Shown: one piece after another, positions 17,026-26,102 of the stretch
How the letters are laid out: every line of letters begins with the position of its first letter
Numbering within the stretch: the first letter of the stretch is position 1
Assembly (NCBI RefSeq): GCF_050942215.1
Contig: NZ_CP192056.1
Location: 1,612,001-1,676,000, forward strand
DNA: 64,000 bases
Reading direction: 5' to 3'
DNA from: Sphaerimonospora sp050942215
GTDB taxonomy: Bacteria; Actinomycetota; Actinomycetes; Streptosporangiales; Streptosporangiaceae
Program-made: the position numbers and the translations under genes
The notes under the pieces: model-generated
The model's database searches: none
What the model was told of the DNA's origin: nothing
The model's input: only the letters and a program-made list of their open reading frames with translations

Positions 17026-17937
17026 ATGAGAATCGCACTGGGGACCATCCCGTTCGGGACCACTCTCGACGAGAAGACCTCGTTCGCCATCCTCGACCGG
17101 TTCGCCGAGCGTGGCGGAACGATCATTGACACGTCGAATAACTACCCCTTCTGGATAGAAGGCGCGACCGGTGACGAAAGCGAGATCACCATCGGCCGGT
17201 GGCTCGCCACGCGGCGCAACCGCGACCGGATGACGATCAGCACGAAGTGCGGGGCACGCCCCACCGTTCCGGGAGACCGCACCATGGGTTCGGCCGAGGG
17301 GCTGTCCGCCCCGGTGATCCGCGCCGCGGTCGAGGGCAGCCTGCGGCGGCTGGGGGTCGAGCACGTCGACGTGTACTGGGCCCACATCGAGGACAGGTCC
17401 GTACCCCTGGAGGAGACCGTCGCCGTCCTCGACGAACTCGTGCAGGCGGGCCTGGCCAGGGAGATCGGCGCGAGCAACCACGCCACCTGGCGCCTTGAGC
17501 GTGCCCGGTCGCTGGCCACGGCGCGCGGCTGCACCCGCTACACCCACCTTCAGCTGCGCCACTCCTATCTGCGCCCCAGGCCCGGAGTACGCCTGCCGGA
17601 GAGCGGACACGTGCAGGTCGGCGAGGAGACGCTCGACTACGTTCGCTCCGAAGACGACCTGACCCTGTGGGTCTACACCTCTCTCCTCAATGGCGCCTAC
17701 GCGGGCAAGCCGCTGCCCGAGCACTACGATCACCCCGGTACGACCCGGCGGCTCGCCGTGCTCGACGAGGTCACCGCGGAACTCGGCGCGACCCGCAACC
17801 AGGTGGTCCTCGCCTGGCTCCAGACACAAGGCATCGTGCCGATCGTCGGGGTGAGCTCCATCGCCCAGCTCGACGAGCTGCTCACCGAGGTCAAGCTCGA
17901 CGACGAGTCAGCGGCCCGCCTCGATGCCCCCGCGTGA
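17026..17937 (+). CDS. Aldo/keto reductase family oxidoreductase
   Basis: 303 residues from ATG 17026 (MRIALGTIPFGTTLD). It is an NADPH-dependent (beta/alpha)8 barrel. The catalytic Asp lies in GGTIIDTSNNY with the Tyr position close by (NNYPFW), the Lys in ISTKCG, and the His position in VYWAHIED; the GASNH and LAWLQTQGIVPIVGVSS segments are the cofactor-binding hallmark. Length is a little short but normal. The gene is alone; the substrate is unknown (sugars, aldehydes or ketones are all possible). Confidence 0.93.
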   Translation: MRIALGTIPFGTTLDEKTSFAILDRFAERGGTIIDTSNNYPFWIEGATGDESEITIGRWLATRRNRDRMTISTKCGARPTVPGDRTMGSAEGLSAPVIRAAVEGSLRRLGVEHVDVYWAHIEDRSVPLEETVAVLDELVQAGLAREIGASNHATWRLERARSLATARGCTRYTHLQLRHSYLRPRPGVRLPESGHVQVGEETLDYVRSEDDLTLWVYTSLLNGAYAGKPLPEHYDHPGTTRRLAVLDEVTAELGATRNQVVLAWLQTQGIVPIVGVSSIAQLDELLTEVKLDDESAARLDAPA

Positions 17938-18241
17938 TCAGCCTGAGCGCAGGTCTTGAATCTCCCCTGCCCGGGCCACCTCGGTCCGATCGCACCTCCT
18001 GAGTCACTCTGCTCGGCCACTCCTGCCGGTCGCTCCTCCTGGTTCTCCAGCCTTGCGACACGTACCGTCGTCCCCGGAGCAGGCTCGTGCTTGCCCAGGT
18101 CGACCGGCTCCCAGGGGTGGTCTGTGCTCACAGCGGCGGTCTACCGTCCGGGGCGGGTCCAGCGGGTCCAGCGGGTCCAGGCGGGCCCGGCGGGTTCAGG
18201 CGGGCCCGGCCGCGGAGGACGTTGCTCACCTATGGCCTTGC
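17938..18241. other. Gene-free stretch
   Basis: Between the convergent aldo/keto reductase and HNH genes. It contains GC-rich 9-bp direct repeats (variants of GCGGGTCCA and GCGGGCCCG, about 18165-18220). No gene and no clear terminator hairpin are recognised. Confidence 0.5.
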
Positions 18242-21200
18242 TCATGGATGGCATTGCCCAGGGACGGGCTCGGCAGGGCGGGCCGGCATCGCGGTCGGGC
18301 TGCTGCTCCAGGCGGAGGCGAGCGTCGGCTGTGTCGGCTCACGTCGGTGTTTTCTGGTGGGTGAGGGGCCGATGTAGGTGAATTCCCAGCGGTCGGGGCC
18401 GATCTGGCGGCGTTGGTAGCGGTCGGGGTGCAGGTAGCGGTCGCGGTTGTGGAATTGGCAGGCGGGGCCGAGTCTGGCCAGGTCGGTGTGGCCGCCTTCG
18501 CTCCAGTTGTCGAGGTGGTCGATCTGGCACATGCTTGCCGGGAGCGGGCAGCCTTTCACCCAGCAGGTGTCGTAGCGGGCGGCGATGGCGCGGCGTTGGG
18601 CGGGGGTGGCCAGGCGGGTTTTGCGGCCCATGTCCAGGACCTGTCCGTCGGCGTTCATGACCAGGCGGACGAGGGTGGAGGTGCGGGCCAGGCGGTGGAT
18701 GTCGGTGATCGGCAGCAGGTGTCCGGTGGACAGCAGCAGCCCGGGCAGGGTGCGCAGCACCGACAGCCACCGCCGGTCCCCGGCCTCGCATCCCGTGTCC
18801 TCGGACCCGCCGCCGGTGTTCGCACCCCCGGCGTCCACGTTTCCGGTTCCTCTGCCGCCGGCTCCCATGCCCCCACGGGGATCGCCTTCATGGGGATCGC
18901 CTTCATGGGGATCGACTCTGCCGGGGCCGCCGGTGGTGGGGTCGCCTCTGCTCGGGCCGTTCCCACGGGGATTGCCGCTGTTGAGGTCGCCGGTGGTGGG
19001 GTCGCCTCTGCCAGTGCCGCTCTTAGGGGGGTCTCCGCTGCCGGGGTCTTCGGTGATGGGGTTTGTTCGGTGGGAGTCGACGGCGGCGCCGGTGGGAGTG
19101 GTGTTCGCGATGTCATCGTCTTCGCCGGCCCAGCGGTCGATCCGGGTGCGGGTTCCCGTGCGGGTTCCCGTGCGGATTTCCGTGTGGTTCTCGGTCGCCG
19201 GCTGGTCAGTGCTTCCGGTCTCGGTGACAGCGCTGGGCTTGTCACCGCTCCTGGGGGCAGGGTGGACGGAGGTCCGGCGTGGTTCGGCTGACCTCTCGGT
19301 GGGTTGCCCGGGGTCCTGTCCGCAGGGGGGATCATCGCCTGGAGCGGTGTCCCTTTTGCCGTTTCCGTGGCCGGTCCCGGGAAGGGCCCCGGAAATGAAG
19401 CCGGAAGCGGGCTCGGGAGCGGATTCGAGAGCAGGCTCGGGAGAAGGCTCGGGAGCGGGGTCGGGCGTGTGATCAGGGCCGGGGTCCCCACCGGGGTCCT
19501 CGCGGGTCTCCGGGCCGGTCGCACGCGCCGGGCCATCGCTCCGGACGGTGTCACCCGGCGTGGCGTCACCGGGCGCGGCGTTTTCAGACACGGTGTCACC
19601 AGGCACGGTGTCGCCGGGAGCGGCATCGCCGGGCTGGGCGTCGTCGAACGCGGTGTCGCCGAGCCTTGCGTCGTCGGGTGCGGTGCCGTCGGACGATCTG
19701 TCTTCGGGTGGGGTGTCGCTGGGTGTGGACTCGTTGGGAGTGGTGCCGTGAGGGGTGGGGTCGTCGGGGAGGGATTCGGCGTTGATCAACACCAGGAGTT
19801 CGGTGGTGATCTGCTGTTCCAGCAGTGCGATCAGCGCGTCGGCGTTGCGGACCCGCAGCGGCCGGTCATCCCCCTGCGCCTTGGGCCTGGCGTAGGCGTC
19901 CAGCAGCGCCCGCAGCCGGGCGGCGGCCTCCCGCGGCAGACGGAACTCCCCCTCCACCCCGCCGGCATCGGTCTCCCGCACCAGCAGGAACCGGGCATCG
20001 TCATCGGCACCGGCATCCCGGAGCTCCCCATCGGGGTCCAGCACCGCGCGGAGATACCGTCCCGCTTTGGCGATCTCCTGCGGCCCGGCGGAATCGGCCA
20101 GCTCCAGCAGGATCGTCTCGGCCTTGACCGCGTCCGCATCGCTCAGCCCGGTGGTGGCCGCGCAGATCGCCGAGACCACCGCCTCGGCCAGGTTCCCGGC
20201 GGCGAAGCGTGCCCGCACCTCAGGCAGGCGTTCCAGCTCGACGCCCAGGGCCACGGTGCGGTGAGCCGCCCGGCGGCTCATCCCGCACACCGACCGCAGC
20301 CACGTCCTCGTCGAGGCGTGTCCCGCCTGCCGGGCCGCCCCGGCCGCGTGCACCCGCCCGGCACGCAAAGCGATCGCCGCCTCCAGCCGGTCCCGCGCGA
20401 ACGCCAGCTCCTCCAGCTGCGCCAGGCACACCTCCGCCGCCTCCGGGACAGGAGTCACCGCCACCGCCAGCGCGGCCTCCCGCACCTGACTCACCAACGG
20501 CCACGACAACACCCCGTCCACGTCCACCGCGCCCACCGCGTCCGTGGAACCCGCCGCACCCCCATCGCCCAAGCCGTCCGAAGAACCATCCGTGTAACCG
20601 CTTGAACCATCAGCTGCGGGACCGTCCGAAGAACCACCTGAGGAACCGCTCGAAGAACCATCCGGAGCGTCACCCGAGGCACCCTCGGAAGAGGCGTCCG
20701 AGGTGCCGTCCGCGACACCGCCCGGAGAATCACTCCCGGGACCGGCCGTCGAAGCGGCTGAAGCACCATCTGGAGAGTCACCGGGGGAACCGCTCGCGGG
20801 GCCGCTTGCCGCATCAGCTGCGGGACGGTCCGAAGGACCATCCGGGGCATCACGTGAGGGGCCGTCCTCGGAAGCGTCCGAGGTATCACCCGTGGTGCCG
20901 GCCTCGGAAGCGCCCGGAGCATCACTCGAGACGCCATGCGAGGAGCCACTGGACGGGGTATCCGCAGTCTCCCGGATACGCCGCCATCGGGCGTCATCGT
21001 CACGGTCGTCGACGTGCGCCGGAGGAGCGACGACTGTAGGAGCCGTACCAGCGGAGGCGCCATCGACAGAGCCGGCATCACCGGAGCCGCCATCCACCAC
21101 CCGGCCGGAAGACACACCCTCCAGGAGCGTACGGGCGAGGGAAACAGCGGGAACAGCGGGAACAGCGGCGAGCCAGTCGGGCCAGTCGGACCACGACGCG

Positions 21201-21358
21201 GCCCCTTGCCGACCGCCGGAGGAGCGGGCAGACGCACGCGCCGACGCCTCGGCCCGCACTGCGGCCCACCACTCAGGACCCAGCAGCGACCGAGTCCGGA
21301 AAGGCGGCGTACCCGAATCGAACGGCCCGAGTGGCTGGATCAGCTCCGCCGGCTCCAT
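18242..21358 (-). CDS. DUF222/13E12-type HNH endonuclease protein with very long low-complexity linkers
   Basis: 1038 residues from ATG 21358, chosen for the strong AAAGGAGGG upstream. The N-terminus (1-60) is ordinary; residues about 85-275 are Ser/Asp/Gly/Ala-rich; about 280-520 form the DUF222 domain (with RTWLRSVCGMSRRAAHR); about 520-850 are Asp/Pro/Thr/Gly-rich repeats; the C-terminus (about 850-1000) has a GFD-type lead-in and an HNH nuclease domain with CWVKGCPLP, CQIDHLDNWSEGG and CQFHNRDR. Typical family members have 400-550 residues, so about half of this protein is linker. These proteins are abundant and mobile in actinobacteria; nuclease activity is expected but the biological role is unsettled. 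Stands alone. Confidence 0.88.
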   Translation of the reverse strand: MEPAELIQPLGPFDSGTPPFRTRSLLGPEWWAAVRAEASARASARSSGGRQGAASWSDWPDWLAAVPAVPAVSLARTLLEGVSSGRVVDGGSGDAGSVDGASAGTAPTVVAPPAHVDDRDDDARWRRIRETADTPSSGSSHGVSSDAPGASEAGTTGDTSDASEDGPSRDAPDGPSDRPAADAASGPASGSPGDSPDGASAASTAGPGSDSPGGVADGTSDASSEGASGDAPDGSSSGSSGGSSDGPAADGSSGYTDGSSDGLGDGGAAGSTDAVGAVDVDGVLSWPLVSQVREAALAVAVTPVPEAAEVCLAQLEELAFARDRLEAAIALRAGRVHAAGAARQAGHASTRTWLRSVCGMSRRAAHRTVALGVELERLPEVRARFAAGNLAEAVVSAICAATTGLSDADAVKAETILLELADSAGPQEIAKAGRYLRAVLDPDGELRDAGADDDARFLLVRETDAGGVEGEFRLPREAAARLRALLDAYARPKAQGDDRPLRVRNADALIALLEQQITTELLVLINAESLPDDPTPHGTTPNESTPSDTPPEDRSSDGTAPDDARLGDTAFDDAQPGDAAPGDTVPGDTVSENAAPGDATPGDTVRSDGPARATGPETREDPGGDPGPDHTPDPAPEPSPEPALESAPEPASGFISGALPGTGHGNGKRDTAPGDDPPCGQDPGQPTERSAEPRRTSVHPAPRSGDKPSAVTETGSTDQPATENHTEIRTGTRTGTRTRIDRWAGEDDDIANTTPTGAAVDSHRTNPITEDPGSGDPPKSGTGRGDPTTGDLNSGNPRGNGPSRGDPTTGGPGRVDPHEGDPHEGDPRGGMGAGGRGTGNVDAGGANTGGGSEDTGCEAGDRRWLSVLRTLPGLLLSTGHLLPITDIHRLARTSTLVRLVMNADGQVLDMGRKTRLATPAQRRAIAARYDTCWVKGCPLPASMCQIDHLDNWSEGGHTDLARLGPACQFHNRDRYLHPDRYQRRQIGPDRWEFTYIGPSPTRKHRREPTQPTLASAWSSSPTAMPARPAEPVPGQCHP

Positions 21359-22076
21359 GTTCCCTCCTTTCCGGTCCTCCATTTCGAAAGCCTGTCTGAA
21401 TTCTCTCACATGGGTTCCCGAAATGGCAACGCCTCTATGGGGGAATTCCAAAGTAAATATATGAATTAAATGATGATTGCCCCAAGTGTCTGTTATGTCG
21501 GATATGAAATGGAAAGTTGCTGTGGATGCTGATTCAAGATGACGAACGCTGTCCATCGAGGACCATCTAGGTGGGTGGCAAATTGAGGCGAAGATTCGAA
21601 CGCCGTTCGCGCTGCCGGCGAAGGCGCCCTCAGGGGAGAGGTGTGGTGGATGGGGGAGAGGTGATGCGGATGGAAAGGGTGATTTGGGGAGAAAAAGGTG
21701 TCGTGGAGGTGGGGAGATCGCGGCAGTGGCGGCGATATAGGGTGATTCTGATGTACGGCAGGCTCTATCCAGGATTGGATGCCAGGAATCCGAGCAGGTG
21801 CCTGGGATTGTCGCCGCTGAGCACGTTAACCAGCACGAGAGCTAGATTTTTCGGTTGGTCGGTTCCCTCCGCTGTGCCGGTGGATGGCGCGATGTCGGGG
21901 CCAGGAGCTGGGAGGATGACCTGGGGCGTCGACGAACCGGCACCGGAGGTGAGGTAGGAGTCCGCGGCCGTACTCCCCGACGATGGCGGGGATGTGCAAC
22001 CGAGACCGATAGCCGAGATCAGCGGTGGGCGACACCGGACGCGCTGCAATACGGCAATGCGGTGACGCGGCGATAC

Positions 22077-22202
22077 GAGCACGGCAATTCGAGCACGGCA
22101 ATTCGAGCACGGCGATACGAGCACGGCGATACGAGCACGGCAATTCGAGCACGGCAATTCGAGCACGGCGATACGAGCACGGCGATACGAGCACGGCGAT
22201 GC
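22077..22202. repeat. 14-bp tandem repeat array, nine units in A-A-B-B order
   Basis: Nine contiguous 14-bp units: type A is GAGCACGGCAATTC and type B is GAGCACGGCGATAC. The order A-A-B-B-A-A-B-B-B' shows a perfect 56-bp duplication (22077-22132 and 22133-22188) followed by one diverged unit. There are no spacers, so it is not a CRISPR array. Confidence 0.95.
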
Positions 22203-22415
22203 GTGATGCGGCGCTGGGCGGGCCCCACCCCGGCCGGGTCGACATCGGATCGATGGCAGTGGTCGACGGCAGAGATTGATGACTGGGATCGATACTCGTA
22301 CCTCGACCTCTATCGATGCCGCTGGCTGGGCCGGCCTGCGACGAATGGGTCCGCCGTCGGCATCGGCGTCCGAGCGGTTCGGGCGGCAGCGCTGTGCCGG
22401 GGCGGCGGCGCCGAC

Positions 22416-22503
22416 CAAGACAGCGCCGAGACAGCGCCGAGACCAGCGTCAAGATAGCGTCGAGACAGCGTCGAGACAGTGCCGAGACAGTGCCGAGGCG
22501 GCG
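22416..22503. repeat. 12-bp degenerate tandem repeat
   Basis: About seven units of a CGAGACAGCGTC-like 12-mer, with drift between units and one 1-bp expansion. It lies 215 bp from the 14-bp array and just before the 3' end of the membrane-protein gene that ends at 22570. Confidence 0.8.
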
Positions 22504-22569
22504 CCAGTACAGCAGCGCTCGCCGGTGTCCCTCACAGTCCATCCATTTCCCCGGATATGTCGGGAAATG

Positions 22570-23094
22570 TCACTGGCCGAGGATGGCGGCTTTCTGGTCG
22601 GGACGCCGGGTCTGCGGGGTTTGGCGGACGGGCATCGCCACGTCGAAAGGCGTGGGCTTGTCGCACCGAAGACGGTTCAGGGCGAGGACGAGTGTCGTGC
22701 CCCACAGCAGATGGCTCGCGACCGGAAGGGCGTGGCGGCTCATCCGGATCTCGGAGGCGGGCGGCAGCGTGCCGATGGGAGGCATGAGCCCCTGGTGTCC
22801 GGCGTACCAGACGGCCAGGCCGTACGCCGCGCCGAGGGGCACGGGTATCCGCTGACCGGTGGACAGCAGGCCGAGCAGGGCGCCTGAGGCGGCGCCGAAC
22901 ACGAAATGAGAGATCGTCCCGAGCACGCTGTCGCCGGAGGTACGCCGGGGGCGGCCGGGGAGAGTGATCCCGGCGATCTGCTTGGGTGGCTGGGGCCCCA
23001 GCAGGCCCGCTCTGTCTCCGGCCATCGACATCGCGCTGTAGACGGCGGTCGCGAGGCCACCGCCGATCGCGCCGTTCATCACGTTGCGCATCAT
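22570..23094 (-). CDS. Small membrane protein of unknown function
   Basis: 174 residues from ATG 23094 (a second ATG follows directly; a TTG at 23115 would extend it by seven). Helices lie near residues 5-25, 55-75, 85-105 and 125-145. The pattern is a Gly-rich first helix (GAIGGGLATAVYSAMSMAG) and a PPPSxI-like loop. I recognise it only as an uncharacterised actinobacterial membrane protein. The ribosome binding site is weak. It is upstream of, and on the same strand as, nothing obvious: the neighbouring glycosyltransferase ends 140 bp before its start. Confidence 0.7.
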   Translation of the reverse strand: MMRNVMNGAIGGGLATAVYSAMSMAGDRAGLLGPQPPKQIAGITLPGRPRRTSGDSVLGTISHFVFGAASGALLGLLSTGQRIPVPLGAAYGLAVWYAGHQGLMPPIGTLPPASEIRMSRHALPVASHLLWGTTLVLALNRLRCDKPTPFDVAMPVRQTPQTRRPDQKAAILGQ

Positions 23095-23235
23095 GATGGT
23101 GGCTTTTCCCGTCAAGACCCGGTTCGAGTGCCCAAGCGTGCTCCGTTCTCGGTAAACGTTCTCGTTGCCGTTGCGCGCGGCCCCCTCCCGGCTGTTCTCC
23201 GGGCCGTCTCCGCCGCTGTCCGCCCGGGCGGCGCC

Positions 23236-24204
23236 TCAGGTTCCCGTGGCCCCGTCGGGGACGATCTCGCCGAGCAGCCGCTCCCAGTCGGCGAGGAACC
23301 GGTGTACGTCGTACCGGGCCAGGGCGGCGGAGCGGGCGGCCTTGCCGGCCTGGGCGGCGAGCTCGGGGTCGGTCGCGAACGTCTTCAGGGCACGGACGAG
23401 GGTCGGCAGCTTCGTCGAGATCACCCCCGCCTCCGGGGGCACCGCCTCGACGGCCTCCGTGGTGGCCATCGCGACGACGGGCATGCCGAGCATCATGGCC
23501 TCGATGAGCGACAGACCGAGTGACGTCCAGCGGTAGGGGTGCAGGTAGACACGTCTCCGGGCGAGCTCGGCGTGCATCTCGCGCTGCGGCAGATCCTCGA
23601 ACGCCGCCATGTCATCGGCCAGGCCGAGCGTGGCCGGCAGCCCGGTGACCTTCATTCCGAACACATCCAGGGGAGCGGCGGCGGCGAACGTCGGCAGCAG
23701 GTCGGTGCCCGCCACCCGCCATCGCCGTACCGGTTCGTTGACCACGACACCGGCCCGCGGGAGCTCTCCGGTGTAGAGATGGCCGGGATCGACGACACCG
23801 TGCTCGATCACGTGGGTCGGCGCGCGGCCGGAGTCCCAGAACAGGTCGTTGAAATGGGTCACGTGGACCAGCGGGATGTCGGCCCGGTCCGCCAGCGGAT
23901 GTCGTGTCTTCGGGACGTCGCCCGCCGGGGTGTTGTGCTCGACGTAGACGCCGGGGACGTCCCGCCCCAGCCACTCCCGGGCGAGTTCGATCTCGTGGGG
24001 CCGCTGGTACACGACGAGATCCACATGCTCGGCCGCCAGCCGATCGTACGGAACCTCGTACACGTTGTCCGGCCACGGGTAGGTCCGCGCCCGTCCTCGT
24101 CCGTCCGGGCCCCTGCCGGGGGTGAGCGGCACGAGGTAGTCGTGGCCCCCCTGTACGAACGACGTGGTCCACGAGCCGTGGACATGCCAGACCATGATTC
24201 TCAT
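23236..24204 (-). CDS. Glycosyltransferase (GT4-like, GT-B fold)
   Basis: 322 residues from ATG 24204. The N-terminal half has GT-B features (MRIMVWHVHGSWTTSFVQG and the polar loop VYVEHNTPAGD); the C-terminal half has the donor-sugar-nucleotide signature in which an acidic residue follows a Gly-rich loop (TSLGLSLIEAMMLGMPVVA). It probably transfers a nucleotide-activated sugar to a lipid or glycan. It is followed 36 bp later on the same strand order by the gmhB-like gene, whose start is further upstream, so the two form an operon (gmhB-like first). Part of the heptose-type cluster at 23.2-30.0 kb. Confidence 0.87.
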   Translation of the reverse strand: MRIMVWHVHGSWTTSFVQGGHDYLVPLTPGRGPDGRGRARTYPWPDNVYEVPYDRLAAEHVDLVVYQRPHEIELAREWLGRDVPGVYVEHNTPAGDVPKTRHPLADRADIPLVHVTHFNDLFWDSGRAPTHVIEHGVVDPGHLYTGELPRAGVVVNEPVRRWRVAGTDLLPTFAAAAPLDVFGMKVTGLPATLGLADDMAAFEDLPQREMHAELARRRVYLHPYRWTSLGLSLIEAMMLGMPVVAMATTEAVEAVPPEAGVISTKLPTLVRALKTFATDPELAAQAGKAARSAALARYDVHRFLADWERLLGEIVPDGATGT

Positions 24205-24240
24205 AGGATCATCGCTCCCCGTCCTACGATCCTGCCGGTG

Positions 24241-24792
24241 TCATACCGATGCTTCCCCGAGCAGCCTGTCCACGGCGGCGGTGAGGTCCGTGACGACCTC
24301 CGGCGCGGCGGCCACCTCGGCCGCCAGCGTCTGAGGGGTCGGCACGAGGATGCTCCGGGCCCCGGCGGCCCGGGCCGCCGCCACGTCCCGTCCGATGTCG
24401 CCGACGACCACGCAGTCTGCCGGGCCGACCCCGAGGATCTCCGCCGCCCGCAGCACCAACCCGGGGGCGGGCTTGCGGCATTCGCAGCCGTCGTCGTCAT
24501 CGTGCGGGCACACGGCCCACACGTCGAACGGGCCGAGCAGCTCCTCGACGCGGGCGTTCACCTCGCCGAGCGCCACCGGGCTGATCAAACCCCGTGCGAC
24601 CCCTGACTGGTTGCTGACCACCCCGATCCGCACCCCCGCGCTGCGCAGCCGGTCGAGAGCCGCCCGTGCCCCCGGCACCGGCTCCACCCGATCGGGATCG
24701 GAGTTGTACGGAACATCGTGGATGAGCGTTCCGTCGCGGTCGAACAGCACGGCGGCCGGCGGCGAGGCGGGCCGGTCGATTGGATGAGCCAA
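24241..24792 (-). CDS. gmhB: D-glycero-D-manno-heptose 1,7-bisphosphate 7-phosphatase-like HAD enzyme
   Basis: 183 residues from TTG 24792, which follows GGAGGTG at short spacing; no better start leaves the first motif intact. HAD motif I is LFDRDGTLIHDVPYNSDP, motif II VSNQSGVARG, motif III the Lys in CRKPAPG and motif IV GDIGRD. The zinc loop between motifs is present (CPHDDDDGCECRKP with three Cys and one His), which is typical of GmhB/HisB-N phosphatases. It should dephosphorylate heptose bisphosphate during ADP- or GDP-heptose synthesis. With gmhA at 27.3 kb and two GT9 genes it supports a heptose pathway. Confidence 0.88.
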   Translation of the reverse strand: MAHPIDRPASPPAAVLFDRDGTLIHDVPYNSDPDRVEPVPGARAALDRLRSAGVRIGVVSNQSGVARGLISPVALGEVNARVEELLGPFDVWAVCPHDDDDGCECRKPAPGLVLRAAEILGVGPADCVVVGDIGRDVAAARAAGARSILVPTPQTLAAEVAAAPEVVTDLTAAVDRLLGEASV

Positions 24793-24972
24793 GTCACCTC
24801 CCGGAGGACATCTCCCCGGCTACCCGCGTGGTCAGGTGACAAACCCGGCTGTTCGCTACGCAGAGTAGCAGTTCTTGAGCCTGAGCCCTTTGTACGGCGA
24901 CTTCTCCGCAAAGCAGTGTTTAGGACCGCTTCTCTCGGTAACCAGACACGCACCGCGCAACGGAGGTAACCG

Positions 24973-25026
24973 ATGCGATTCCTGGGTGAAATCACAGCGG
25001 TCCTTTCCCCGAGGGGCCGCTCGTGA
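24973..25026 (+). CDS. 17-residue leader ORF coupled to the GT9 gene
   Basis: ATG 24973 follows the best ribosome binding site of this region (ACGGAGGTAACCG). It encodes MRFLGEITAVLSPRGRS and stops at TGA 25024-25026, which overlaps the GTG start of the next gene in the bases GTGA. That next gene has only a weak ribosome binding site of its own, so translation of the leader probably delivers ribosomes to it. No regulatory amino-acid run is visible. Could be a true regulatory uORF or only a coupling device. Confidence 0.5.
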   Translation: MRFLGEITAVLSPRGRS

Positions 25027-26102
25027 TCGGGACGGTTCTCGTGGTCCGGCCCGACAACGCGGGCGACGTGCTGCTCGCAGGTCCGGCGGTCCGCGCCGTG
25101 GCCGCCAACGCTCGTCGGGTCGTCCTGCTCGCCGGGCCACACGGCCGGGCGGCCGCGGCGCTGCTGCCCGGGGTGGACCAGGCGCTGGAGTGGCGTACGC
25201 CGTGGATCGACCCCGGTGGCGTGCCGTTGACCGGCAGGCACGCCGGCCGGCTGATCGAGCAGGTGCGGCGGATCGCCCCGGACATGGCGCTGATCCTCAC
25301 CTCGTTCCACCAGTCGGCGCTGCCGATGGCGCTGCTGCTCCGGCTGGCCGGGACGCCGAGGATCGCGGCGATCAGCCCCGACTATCCGGGATCCCTGCTC
25401 GACGTGCGGCACATCGTGGACGAGAGCGTGGACGTACCAGAGTCGGAACGGATGCTCGATCTCGCCCGGGCCGCCGGTTTCGAGCCGCCTCCCGGTGACG
25501 ACGGGCGGCTCGCCGTACGGGAGCCCCTCCCGAACCTGGAGCATCTCACCGGCCCGCCCGGCTATGTGGTGGTGCACCCGGGAACCAGCGTGCCGGCCCG
25601 GGCGTGGCCGCAGGAGCGGTGGGCCGAGGCCGTGCGTGAGCTCGCCGCCTCCGGTGAACGAGTGATCATCACCGGAGGTCCCGCCGAACGCGCGCTCACC
25701 GCCCGCATCGCACGCGCCGCCGCCGGCCCGGACGCCCTGCCCTTCGTCCCGCCCCTTGGGATGGATCTCGTCCTGGACCTGGGGGGTGCGACCACGTTCG
25801 CCGGGCTCGCCGGCGTGCTCGCGTCCGCCTCCGTGGCCGTCGTGGCCAACACCGGGCCCGCCCACCTCGCCGCCGCGGTCCGCACCCCGGTGGTCAGCCT
25901 CTTCGCCCCCGTCGTCCCCGCGGCACGCTGGGCGCCGTACGGCGTGCCAGTCGAGCTACTGGGCGACCAGCATGCACCCTGCCGGGGCAGCAGGGCGCGC
26001 ATCTGCCCCGTTCCCGGCCACCCGTGCCTCTCCTCGGTCCGTGGCGAACACATCGTCGAAGCGGTCCGCCGCCTAGCCGCAGTGAAGGAGAGCGTCCTAT
26101 GA
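25023..26102 (+). CDS. Glycosyltransferase family 9 (ADP-heptosyltransferase-like)
   Basis: 359 residues from GTG 25023. The GT9 layout is clear: N-terminal VVRPDNAGDVLLAGPAVRA, the ISPDYPG acceptor side, central VVVHPGTSVPARAWPQERW, the nucleotide site ITGGPAE, and VVANTGPAHLAAAVRTPVVSLFAP (the GPAHLA donor-phosphate motif). Transfers a heptose from a nucleotide donor to a lipid or glycan in the cytoplasm. The stop overlaps the ATG of the next gene (ATGA). A second GT9 occurs at 28.9 kb. Confidence 0.92.
   Translation: MIGTVLVVRPDNAGDVLLAGPAVRAVAANARRVVLLAGPHGRAAAALLPGVDQALEWRTPWIDPGGVPLTGRHAGRLIEQVRRIAPDMALILTSFHQSALPMALLLRLAGTPRIAAISPDYPGSLLDVRHIVDESVDVPESERMLDLARAAGFEPPPGDDGRLAVREPLPNLEHLTGPPGYVVVHPGTSVPARAWPQERWAEAVRELAASGERVIITGGPAERALTARIARAAAGPDALPFVPPLGMDLVLDLGGATTFAGLAGVLASASVAVVANTGPAHLAAAVRTPVVSLFAPVVPAARWAPYGVPVELLGDQHAPCRGSRARICPVPGHPCLSSVRGEHIVEAVRRLAAVKESVL

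Larger units (their letters stand above)
21359..22569. other. 1.2 kb gene-free region with short repeats
   Basis: The first 200 bases upstream of the HNH gene are the most AT-rich part of the window's left half (around 21450-21540) and likely hold its promoter. The rest contains purine-rich unique sequence and two tandem arrays (listed separately). Open frames exist on both strands but follow the repeats and lack ribosome binding sites, so no gene is called. Confidence 0.6.

Noticed and set aside
22077..22202. Possible CRISPR array
   Set aside because: Units are directly adjacent without unique spacers, the unit is only 14 bp and no cas gene is present.
21765..22542. Minus-strand open frames through the 14-bp array
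   Set aside because: Their sequence (repeated CSNCRARIAVL and related units) is translated tandem repeat with no start signal.
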